Below are positions 7,608 to 17,125 of a stretch of DNA of 32,743 nt, in pieces. The position numbers were made by a program, and so were the translations under genes. The stretch comes from Candidatus Planktophila lacus (lineage in GTDB: Bacteria > Bacteroidota > Bacteroidia > Flavobacteriales_D > Crocinitomicaceae): assembly GCA_943325145.2 (NCBI GenBank), contig CALPOI020000004.1, positions 1-32,743 on the forward strand, written 5' to 3'. The notes under the pieces are model-generated. The model did not search any database. It was not told the DNA's origin and saw only the letters and a program-made list of their open reading frames with translations. Position 1 is the stretch's first letter; each line of letters opens with the position of its first letter.

Positions 7608-10355
7608 ATGTTTAAAATTAGCCCTTTTCAAGATTTATTTATTCAACAAGAAATAAGTCATGGTACATCTGCAAACAATGTCCTTAGTGGAGAAGCGATT
7701 TTCAAAAATGTAGACTTTGAAAAACTATGTCAAAGCATCGAAAAACTATTGCAACAATCAGATTGGGCGCATTTGAACATCAATCTTGAAAAAAAAGAAT
7801 GGGAGCTTTCCAACGAACTCAACGGAAAATTTCAAATTAATCAAGAAGAACCAACAGAAATATCGGTCTTTTCACACTTATGGAGCATTCGAGTAACAAA
7901 CAACAACAAGGAAGTTCGATTAACCATAGACATGCACCACGCACTTGGAGACGCACATAGTTTCCAATTATTTTGGAATGGTGTCATTGGTGTCTATAAC
8001 AATACTCCTTTACCAAGTTCTCCGATTCAAACAAAAGATTTCATACAAGAAGATAAACGGGAGATTACAGGGGCAATCAAAGCATTTGCAAACGAAGGTT
8101 TAGGTCCCGTTAAACGACACACCATTTCAATTCCTTCCGCACGAAAAAAGGATGCTGAAAGTGCTGCAAAAATGCAACAACTCAATCTTTCTACACTATT
8201 ACTTGGTGCGCTTCAACATGTGTTAGATGAAACAGAACCAAGCTTAGACATCACCTTTCAAACAGGAATGGCTTTGCGGAACCGAACAGGAAAATACGCA
8301 AAGGAATCATTTTTAACAAGTGTGAACTTTCTTCCAATTACCCATCATGGAACCCATGAATTAAAACAATTAGAACAAGCGATTAAAAATCATTTTAGAA
8401 ATCAATCTTATGCCTTATTGGATTGGTTAAAGAATGAAAACAGAACAAACGCATTTAATGTTCTATTCTCCTATCAAAAAGAAAATTACATTCAAAATGA
8501 GCAACTTTTTGAAGCAAATTTAACCTTTTTACCTCCTACGATTGATGAAACCATTTTAAGCATGCACGTGCTAGATTTTGGTACAAACGAACTAAAAATT
8601 TCATTTGATTACAGAACCGACATCGCGACTTCTATTTTTTGGAGAAAATTGATTTTTAATGTTTTAATCACAATAAATAACTTACTAAAAAATCATCCTA
8701 ATTTCGTTGAATACACCGCCGCTAGCATCGCGCCATTGAATGTTGGAAGAATTGACTTTTGGAAAAAATTTGACGGCGCTGCTGACGATCAAACAGCATT
8801 GATAGTAAATAACCAAAAATATACCTTCCGAGAAATAAAACATCAACTTTCACAATTGCCTCTAATTCAAGAAGAAATAGTTCAAATTCAACCAAATCGA
8901 ACATTTGAAAGCATTCTTCAACTACTTCACGCTTGGAAACAAAACAAAACAATTTGCTTCCTCTCTTTGACTGAGCCAATCGAACCAATCAAAGATTCAT
9001 TGTATTTAGTAGAAACTTCTGGAAGCACCGGAATACCTAAAAAAATACTTATCACCAAAGAAGGAATTGAAAGCCTCTTGTATTCGTGGACTGAAAAATT
9101 AGCAATTACCTCATCATCCGTTCATCTTTCCATTGCTGACCAACGTTTTGATGTGTTTTTTGGGGACGTTTTTCGAAGCATACTCTCAGGAAATACATTA
9201 GTATTAGCGACGGAGGAAGAACGTCTATCTGCACTCCAATTAAAAGAGTTAATAACAAAACATAGTGTCACTCATTTTGAGACAACCCCTTCATTAATAG
9301 ATCTTTTTATTCCGTATTTAAAAGAATGTACATCACTTAAATATGTGATATGCGGTTCTGAACCAATCACAAAGGAATTGTACGCGACACTGATTGAGCA
9401 AACTCCCTCTACCCTTCAATTAATAAATAGTTATGGGTTAACGGAAGTGAGTATTGACTCCGCATTGGCGCCATTGAATTCTTATGATGGCGATTACTTT
9501 CCAGTAGGATTTCCATTAGGCGATCAAACCTTTTGTATTTATTCTTCCACTAAAAAAATAATGCCAATTGGTACATGGGGAGAACTAGGAATTAGTGGGG
9601 CGTGTGTTGGTATGCCTTCACCACGAATTACCGATGACTATCAGAAAATGAATGGAGGAACATCATACACCTATTTTACAGGCGATAAAGCAATGATCCA
9701 CCCTACATTCGGACTAATCATCAAGGGTCGAATCAAAGATGACTTCATTAAAATACATGGCAAAAGAATACCTGCAAAAGAGATTGAAAATCTGTTATTT
9801 AACACAACGAATGCCACCAAAATAAAAATTTTTGAACAAGAAGGTAACGCAATTTTAATTCATAATTCTACAGCATCTCCGGAACAAATAAATGAAATCA
9901 TCGGTAAAAAATTCTCTCGTTACCAATGGCCAGATAAGATCATATTTATAGAACATTGGCCGGTCAATAAAAATGGTAAAATAGATGTAGAACAAATAAA
10001 ACAGAAACTTGAATCATTTAAAATCGATGTTGAACAGTGGGTACCTACTCAAGAAAATGGAGAATTAATGCTTTATGAAGCCTTACTAAAAACAAAAAAA
10101 TCATTTGGTGGGAAAGAGGAAAAACTAAGCTCATTTGGATGGAACAGTATCGATTTACTTTCATTTTGCAATGAACTTTCATTACTAGGATATCCTGTAA
10201 GCATTCCTAAATTTATCATGAATCCTACTATTTTTGAATTAATTTCACAAAAAAAACAGCTTGATTTAACAACAGAATCGGCGCCATCGAATGAAGAATT
10301 ACACTTAGACGATAACGATTTAGACGACCTATTAAATATATTGAACAACGAATGA
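7608..10355 (+). CDS. non-ribosomal peptide synthetase, C-A-T (predicted Orn/cationic residue)
   Basis: Condensation motif MHHALGDA (7935-7955); adenylation motifs TSGSTGIPKK, NSYGLTE, YFTGD, GRIKDDFIKIHGKRIPAKEIE, NKNGKID; carrier motif FGWNSIDLL. Confidence 0.92.
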   Translation: MFKISPFQDLFIQQEISHGTSANNVLSGEAIFKNVDFEKLCQSIEKLLQQSDWAHLNINLEKKEWELSNELNGKFQINQEEPTEISVFSHLWSIRVTNNNKEVRLTIDMHHALGDAHSFQLFWNGVIGVYNNTPLPSSPIQTKDFIQEDKREITGAIKAFANEGLGPVKRHTISIPSARKKDAESAAKMQQLNLSTLLLGALQHVLDETEPSLDITFQTGMALRNRTGKYAKESFLTSVNFLPITHHGTHELKQLEQAIKNHFRNQSYALLDWLKNENRTNAFNVLFSYQKENYIQNEQLFEANLTFLPPTIDETILSMHVLDFGTNELKISFDYRTDIATSIFWRKLIFNVLITINNLLKNHPNFVEYTAASIAPLNVGRIDFWKKFDGAADDQTALIVNNQKYTFREIKHQLSQLPLIQEEIVQIQPNRTFESILQLLHAWKQNKTICFLSLTEPIEPIKDSLYLVETSGSTGIPKKILITKEGIESLLYSWTEKLAITSSSVHLSIADQRFDVFFGDVFRSILSGNTLVLATEEERLSALQLKELITKHSVTHFETTPSLIDLFIPYLKECTSLKYVICGSEPITKELYATLIEQTPSTLQLINSYGLTEVSIDSALAPLNSYDGDYFPVGFPLGDQTFCIYSSTKKIMPIGTWGELGISGACVGMPSPRITDDYQKMNGGTSYTYFTGDKAMIHPTFGLIIKGRIKDDFIKIHGKRIPAKEIENLLFNTTNATKIKIFEQEGNAILIHNSTASPEQINEIIGKKFSRYQWPDKIIFIEHWPVNKNGKIDVEQIKQKLESFKIDVEQWVPTQENGELMLYEALLKTKKSFGGKEEKLSSFGWNSIDLLSFCNELSLLGYPVSIPKFIMNPTIFELISQKKQLDLTTESAPSNEELHLDDNDLDDLLNILNNE

Positions 10356-13300
10356 AATTTACGAAAGAAGATATAAAAAAAGCCTTTAAAACTACCCCTT
10401 TTGAAGAAAGTTTATTAGTGCTTCAAGCAGAAGGTAATCAATCCAATTACATTGAATATGCAGTCCTTAAACTACCTAATCAACAGTTAGGAGAAACCGA
10501 AATTAAAAACTGGATCGACAAAATAGAACGATTTCAAGATTGCTATATTTATGAGAGTCAACAACCTTTAAGACTCCGTCTTCGAACACCTTTCTATCCA
10601 ATAGAAATGGAAACACAAACATCCATCCAAACTTTAGATGATTTTTTCAATTATTACAGCCAAAAAGAACTCGAATTTAACGTTCAAAAACCACCTTTAT
10701 TTCATGTTTATGTTCTTCACAATGAAAAAGATACCTTTCTTGGATTAGCCTACCATCACTTATTGTTTGATGGAATATCGATTCAACTTGCATTCAGTCT
10801 TTTAGACCCAACGAAAGTGCTCTCTACGGAAGATTGGACACCCAAAATCCAAAAAGATAATGCTCAGATTCCGGTGGAATTAGCGCCCTTTCAATTAGAA
10901 TCCATCTTACCACCAGCAACAACAGATGAAAAAGGATATTGGAGAGAAAAAATCTTTCATACAACTTTGAACTATGAAGATTTAATGCTCCTGTGGATTT
11001 CATTCATTCAACAAGCCAGTGGAAAAGATAAAATAGTGATCGGTGAAGTCTTTTCAGCCCGAAACAACGAAACAAAATCTGCTACAAGTTTGGGGTATTA
11101 CATTCAAACATGGCCATTGGATTTTTCAGATAACATTACAAAAGAACAATTAAAAGCAGTACGTAATCAACGTATCCAAATATCTTCAGAACCAGTAAAC
11201 CAATACTTTACTCCAAATTCATTTGATCATTGTTGGGTAGTTGAACCAGAAATCGCTACTGAAATTTCGTCTGAATTTTACTCAACACCCCATTATTGTC
11301 TTACAATTCGTTTTAAACAAAGTACTACTCAGGTAGAAACAGAACTGTGTTGGAATTTAGAGAAAATTAATCTTGAGGCAGCAAAAGAAATTTCATCCTC
11401 GTTTAAGAATTTTATTACCAACTCAGATGCCCCTTCAACGCCGAAAGCACCAACTTTTACACCATCGAACACAACACTCATCGAACAATGGAATGAGCTA
11501 TGTTTCAAAAACCCTTCCAAAATTTGTGTTGAAGATGCCAATGGATCAACCTATACTTACAATGATTTAGAGCAATTAGCGAACCAATTGGCGAACCAAC
11601 TGAACATCGCACCCAAACAATGTGTAGGAGTTCATACAAGTTATAGCGCTGTGATCATTGTAGCTTATTTAGCCATTCTGAAAAAAGGCGGTATCTATGT
11701 TCCATTGGATCCAACGGTATCCGAAGAGCGTATGAATTACATTTTGAAAGATGCTAAAATAACGGTTGTTGTTTCTGATTTACCACCTAAATTCTCAGTG
11801 GAAACGGTCGTTCCAAGCATGAAATTAAACCCTTCGCTGGATTCTGCTCCTCCAATAATTCGCTCAGAAGCGAAAGATACCTGTTACTTGATTTATACTT
11901 CAGGAACTACAGGAGCACCAAAAGGGTGTGCAGTCAACCATTATAACCTCATCAATTTATTTCAAGGTACACAAACACTTTTTCACTTTTCTAAAGAAGA
12001 CCGATGGATTCTTGCGCATAGCTACGGATTCGATTTTTCTACATGGGAAATATGGGGTGCATTATTGAATGAAAATTACTTATATATTCCTGATAGAAGG
12101 GATGTACAAGACACCTTTAAATTCCATGAATTACTCGTTTCAAAAAATATCACTGTATTAAACCAAACCCCAAAATCATTTTACAACCTAATGTTGGTCG
12201 ATGACTCTGGGAACGCTTTAAACAAGATCCGTTACGTGCTATTCGGTGGTGATAAGTTGTACAGCAAAAACGTTGAAAGCTGGTGTAAAAAATATCCAAA
12301 AACGCAATTAGTAAACATGTACGGAATCACTGAAACAACTGTACATGTCACTTATAAACCCATCACTTTTGAAGCACATAGCAATATTGGAATCGCTTTA
12401 CCAGGCTACGAACTCTCTGTAAGAAATAAAGAGAACAACGAAATTCCCAATGGCTTCGTTGGCGAATTTTATGTAGCAGGAAATGGTGTTTGCAACGGTT
12501 ATTATCTTCAACCTGAAGTAACAAGTGAAAAATTCATAGAAAACGGAACTATCTATAAATCGGGAGACTTAGGGTGGAAAATAAACAATGAATTTTACTA
12601 TTTGGGAAGAAGAGATCGTCAGGTAAAAATAAGAGGATACCGTGTTGAACTCGGAGAAATTGAATTTTTACTCAAAAACAAACTTCCGTTGAATGAATTC
12701 CTTACGCTAATCACTAAAGAAGAGAAATTAATTTGTTTTTATAAAGGGGCTAACACATCCATTGATCCTGAATTTTTCAGGAATTATTTGCCTGAATATG
12801 CCATCCCTACTGCATTCATAAGGGTCGATGCATTTCCATTGAATCAAAGTGGAAAAATCGATGAAAAAAAATTGTTGCTTCACGCTGAAAATCAAATTTC
12901 TGGGAATCAAAACCTAGACCAAACAGAAGCAAAAACTCAAAATACCTTAGTAATCTTTAAGGAACTTTTAGGAAATCACGTTGATCCACAAAAAAGTTTC
13001 ATCCAAAATGGAGGTGACAGTATTTCAGCTATTCGTGCGATCAATAAATTGAAACAACATCAATTAACATTAACGGTTAAAGATTTGTTTGAACCAACCC
13101 CATTGGCACAACTACGCGTTTCAGAATTGGAAACTGGAACTAAAGAAGAGAATAGTCTTGCTACTTATCAAAAAACAATTCAAAATAACGATCCATCGTT
13201 GCTATATGTTCCTTTAATTGATGCACAAACAGGCATTCTTTTTGATTGTTTAAAAGCAGAAAACAATTCAATGTATGTGGAACAATTGTCGTACGAAATT

Positions 13301-16300
13301 CCTTCGACTTACACCTTCGAAGAAATAAAAAATGCCTACACAGAAGTAGCAAAAAACAATCCAATTCTGAAAAGTACGTTAGCTCGTTATAACAATCACT
13401 ATTACTTAAAAATTTCCAACGAAACACAGATAGAATGTACCCAATATCGGAATGAATCATTTGAAAAAATTAAAGCATTAGATCATCAAAAAGGGTTAGA
13501 CCTTGAAAAAAATCTTTCAAGATTAACAGTCATCATCAATGAAAATTGCACTAACATTATTTGGACACACCACCACCTGATCTTAGATGGTTGGTCATTG
13601 AATGTATTCAGTAAGCAAATGACAGATGCACTCAATAAAAAAGCGCGTACCTATTCCGATTCATTCCTCCGATTTTGTGTCACGCAACATTCCCTTCAAT
13701 CTGAATCTCGTTATTGGAGTAAATTCGCTGATAAATCAACGGTCAGTGCATTAATACCTCCATTACCTGAGCGAAATAACAGTGTTAGTTATGAAAAACA
13801 TTCGCTTAAAATTCCACTTCAAGTAAAATCACAACTACAAAATTTAAACATATCCGAACATGCATTTACGTTTGCCGCTTGGAGTGCTTTTTTAGCATTG
13901 CTATTTGAGAAAGAGGAGTCAATTATTGGAAATGTGGTTTCATTGCGTGAAGACGATGAATTCGAAGCTTTGGGTATGTACATCAAAACATTGCCCTTCT
14001 ATACAAAATTTGATAAGCAAGAAAACTTTGAAACATACGCTCGTTTAATTTTCAATCAATTAATTGAAGATCAATCACATAAATTTGAACCTACGACACC
14101 GTATGTCAAAGGAAATCAACTAAGTCACCTATTCGTTTTCGAGAACTATCCGATAGATCACGATGTGCTTGCAAAAGAACAAATTAAAATATTAGATTTC
14201 AAAGAAATGACTAGTGCAGGCTGGACGACCATCGTATACCCTGCTGAAGATGGATTTGAATTCTCCATTTTGTTTGACACAAAAAGCTTCGCGATAAATT
14301 ATGTAAAAACACTCCTAAATCACTTTAAATCTTGGATTACAAACCTAGATTGGGAACAACCATTTACCATAAGTCTAAAACAATTACCGAGAGCAGAAAA
14401 ACAAGGAAAAAACCTTTACCAACGAAAATTTACGAATACCCTACAACTCCTTAAAAAAAGTTCACAATTTCCAGCAATTGAAAAAGAAGATGGTTCCATC
14501 TCCTACGAACAACTTTGGGAAAAAGCAGAAACAATTGCTAACGCATTAAAAAAATTAGGACTTCAAAAAAATGAAGCTGTTGGAATAGATGTTACCACCA
14601 CCACCGATTTCACCACCGCACTATTGGCAATTTGGACCGTAGAAGGAGTAGTTTGTTCAGTAGATAAAAGATATCCTGAAAAAAGAAAAGAAATCATTTA
14701 CAAAAACGCACAATTGCGTTATGTAATTTCTACAAAGAATGGAGAAATTACAATAGAATCAAGAGAAAATAACCCGAAAATATACCTTGATAACGCTAGT
14801 TTTATTTTACATACCTCTGGTTCAACAGGTCATCCGAAAGGAGTGCTTCAAACGCATGACTGCTTAATAAACTTGATTGAATGGAATAACAGCCATTTTA
14901 ATCTCTCGGAAAACGAGCGAATACTTCAATTGTCTTCATTCGGATTTGATGCCTCTTTTCATGAAATCTTATTAGCACTTAGTCTTGGTGCTACGTTGAT
15001 CGAACTTCCATTGGAATCGCGACTAGATATCTACGAAATTAAAAAGTCCATCTTAACACACAATGTAACACTTGCTTGGATTCCTGCGCGTTTATTAAAT
15101 GCAGTCCTTGATGTTTCTGAAGACTTCTTCAATGAATGCCATAGCTTATCAAAAATTGTTACTACAGGTGAAGCGCTAATTTTAGGAACTCCTTTAAAAA
15201 AACTAGTAGAACAAAAAAAGCTACAATTACTGAATTATTATGGACCTACAGAAACACACGTTGTGACATTTCAAGAAGTGAATCATACCAGCATAGAAAC
15301 TCAACCAACGATTGGAAAAACTGTACCTAATTGCGAAGTACTATTGCTGGATGAAAATCAACACGAAGTAGTTCAAGGTCTACCAGGAGAAATCTACATT
15401 GCTGGACCTCATCTTGCACATGAATACATCAACGACTCCAAACAAACGAACGAAAAATTCATTCAAATTTCTACTAAAAGATATTATAAAACAGGAGATT
15501 GGGCGTATTTAGATAGTGATTCAAATTTCCATTTTATTGGTCGAAAAGATGACCAAGTCAAAATAAGAGGATTTAGAATTGAACCGTTAGAAATAGAACG
15601 ATTGATTACAGATATAGATTCTGTTAATCAATGTTGTGTCATGGTAATAGACGAAAAAATTGCAGCTTTTATTGTATCAACGGCAAGCCTTGAAACCATT
15701 AAATCACAATGCAGTGAATACTTACCAGATTACATGCTTCCTTCTATTTGGGTAACACTTGAAGAAATTCCTTTCAATAATAACGGAAAAGCAGATCGTA
15801 ACATTTTACGTTCAATTTACGAAACTCAAATTGTAGAAAATAACACGATTGAAAATACAACTATTTCCACAGAAATTTGGAAAGAAACATTAGGTCATCA
15901 GCATTTCAATAGTAACTCACCATTTGAAAGTATCGGCGGAAACTCCATTCTACTAATGAGAATGCAAGCAATCATTGAAAAAAAACAAGGAATTTTTGTT
16001 TCCATCAAAGAATTGATTCACCATAACACACCACAACTTTTAAATGAGTTACTACTTTCCAAAACACAAATAAAACCATCAGAATTTCCAAGAACATTTG
16101 TATTAAATAGTGTTCAGAAAAACATTTTACTCTCTGAACTAGGCAGCGAAAATTTTAAGAAAAGTCCGTTTGTCTTAGAATTTACACTATTCCTACAACA
16201 AGAAATCACCTTCGAATTTTGGAAAGAAAAAATTCAACTGCTGATTGAACAATTTCCACATATCGTTTATACACTTCCAAATTCCAATACTCCAGAAAAT

Positions 16301-17125
16301 GCTGCGTGGGAATACCAACCTTTCACTGATTTACTATTTGAACCACTTTCGAATCCGATAAAATTCTCTGAGCCACTTATTCGATTTGTGTATGAAAACA
16401 ATAAAAAAATTCGCTTCGAATGGCACCACATAGTGCTTGATGGATTAGGAATGAATGTCTTATTAAATACATTGATTGCAATTTTTGAAAACAGCTACAA
16501 GAAAAAGAATCTTCCGATTGAACCCTTTATTCATCCACACTTTTCAGATACAACCATCAGAATTAAACCGATGATTAAAACCGCATCGGTAAATACAATT
16601 ACACTTAAAGAAACAGAACTACAGCCATTGTACAACTTTTGTAGAGATAACGAAGTTTCCATTAACAACGTACTCTATTTAAGCGTGGCATTAACACATC
16701 AGCTATCAAACATCGCCCATGCAGACATTAAAAATCATCCTGGAGTTCCCGGAATGTTTACCGAACTAACATCCCTTACCTTCAACATCCATGACACACA
16801 TAAAAAAAATGCATTGCATCCTACCGAGAATAAAACTGAAGCTGAAAGCGAAGTTGTAGTGAACTTTATGGAAACCTCTCATAATGTTGATTGGGTTGAA
16901 AAAATAATTTCAACACAACCTACAATGACGAAGTACAAGTACGAATGGCAATTCATAAAATCATCCGATGAATTAGAAGTTTCGTTTTACTACAACGAAC
17001 AAGATACCGACGGGAAAACGCTATTAACAAATTGGAAATCCAAATTAATGGAACTATGTTCTAATGCGGAAATGAGTGTTGAACCAACTAGTAATGACGA
17101 TTTATTCGATGATTTTGACTTTTGA
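10352..17125 (+). CDS. non-ribosomal peptide synthetase, C-A-T-C-A-T-C, no thioesterase
   Basis: HHLLFDG, YTSGTTGAPKG, MYGITE, GGDSI, HHLILDGWS, TSGSTGHPKG, YYGPTE, GGNSI, HHIVLDG in order; 4-bp ATGA overlap with the previous gene. Confidence 0.95.
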   Translation: MKFTKEDIKKAFKTTPFEESLLVLQAEGNQSNYIEYAVLKLPNQQLGETEIKNWIDKIERFQDCYIYESQQPLRLRLRTPFYPIEMETQTSIQTLDDFFNYYSQKELEFNVQKPPLFHVYVLHNEKDTFLGLAYHHLLFDGISIQLAFSLLDPTKVLSTEDWTPKIQKDNAQIPVELAPFQLESILPPATTDEKGYWREKIFHTTLNYEDLMLLWISFIQQASGKDKIVIGEVFSARNNETKSATSLGYYIQTWPLDFSDNITKEQLKAVRNQRIQISSEPVNQYFTPNSFDHCWVVEPEIATEISSEFYSTPHYCLTIRFKQSTTQVETELCWNLEKINLEAAKEISSSFKNFITNSDAPSTPKAPTFTPSNTTLIEQWNELCFKNPSKICVEDANGSTYTYNDLEQLANQLANQLNIAPKQCVGVHTSYSAVIIVAYLAILKKGGIYVPLDPTVSEERMNYILKDAKITVVVSDLPPKFSVETVVPSMKLNPSLDSAPPIIRSEAKDTCYLIYTSGTTGAPKGCAVNHYNLINLFQGTQTLFHFSKEDRWILAHSYGFDFSTWEIWGALLNENYLYIPDRRDVQDTFKFHELLVSKNITVLNQTPKSFYNLMLVDDSGNALNKIRYVLFGGDKLYSKNVESWCKKYPKTQLVNMYGITETTVHVTYKPITFEAHSNIGIALPGYELSVRNKENNEIPNGFVGEFYVAGNGVCNGYYLQPEVTSEKFIENGTIYKSGDLGWKINNEFYYLGRRDRQVKIRGYRVELGEIEFLLKNKLPLNEFLTLITKEEKLICFYKGANTSIDPEFFRNYLPEYAIPTAFIRVDAFPLNQSGKIDEKKLLLHAENQISGNQNLDQTEAKTQNTLVIFKELLGNHVDPQKSFIQNGGDSISAIRAINKLKQHQLTLTVKDLFEPTPLAQLRVSELETGTKEENSLATYQKTIQNNDPSLLYVPLIDAQTGILFDCLKAENNSMYVEQLSYEIPSTYTFEEIKNAYTEVAKNNPILKSTLARYNNHYYLKISNETQIECTQYRNESFEKIKALDHQKGLDLEKNLSRLTVIINENCTNIIWTHHHLILDGWSLNVFSKQMTDALNKKARTYSDSFLRFCVTQHSLQSESRYWSKFADKSTVSALIPPLPERNNSVSYEKHSLKIPLQVKSQLQNLNISEHAFTFAAWSAFLALLFEKEESIIGNVVSLREDDEFEALGMYIKTLPFYTKFDKQENFETYARLIFNQLIEDQSHKFEPTTPYVKGNQLSHLFVFENYPIDHDVLAKEQIKILDFKEMTSAGWTTIVYPAEDGFEFSILFDTKSFAINYVKTLLNHFKSWITNLDWEQPFTISLKQLPRAEKQGKNLYQRKFTNTLQLLKKSSQFPAIEKEDGSISYEQLWEKAETIANALKKLGLQKNEAVGIDVTTTTDFTTALLAIWTVEGVVCSVDKRYPEKRKEIIYKNAQLRYVISTKNGEITIESRENNPKIYLDNASFILHTSGSTGHPKGVLQTHDCLINLIEWNNSHFNLSENERILQLSSFGFDASFHEILLALSLGATLIELPLESRLDIYEIKKSILTHNVTLAWIPARLLNAVLDVSEDFFNECHSLSKIVTTGEALILGTPLKKLVEQKKLQLLNYYGPTETHVVTFQEVNHTSIETQPTIGKTVPNCEVLLLDENQHEVVQGLPGEIYIAGPHLAHEYINDSKQTNEKFIQISTKRYYKTGDWAYLDSDSNFHFIGRKDDQVKIRGFRIEPLEIERLITDIDSVNQCCVMVIDEKIAAFIVSTASLETIKSQCSEYLPDYMLPSIWVTLEEIPFNNNGKADRNILRSIYETQIVENNTIENTTISTEIWKETLGHQHFNSNSPFESIGGNSILLMRMQAIIEKKQGIFVSIKELIHHNTPQLLNELLLSKTQIKPSEFPRTFVLNSVQKNILLSELGSENFKKSPFVLEFTLFLQQEITFEFWKEKIQLLIEQFPHIVYTLPNSNTPENAAWEYQPFTDLLFEPLSNPIKFSEPLIRFVYENNKKIRFEWHHIVLDGLGMNVLLNTLIAIFENSYKKKNLPIEPFIHPHFSDTTIRIKPMIKTASVNTITLKETELQPLYNFCRDNEVSINNVLYLSVALTHQLSNIAHADIKNHPGVPGMFTELTSLTFNIHDTHKKNALHPTENKTEAESEVVVNFMETSHNVDWVEKIISTQPTMTKYKYEWQFIKSSDELEVSFYYNEQDTDGKTLLTNWKSKLMELCSNAEMSVEPTSNDDLFDDFDF

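Noticed and set aside
11329-11570. Small overlapping ORFs on both strands within NRPS2 (and similar ones at 8722, 10073, 12728, 13161)
   Set aside because: Fully embedded in strongly supported NRPS coding frames; low-complexity shadow ORFs.
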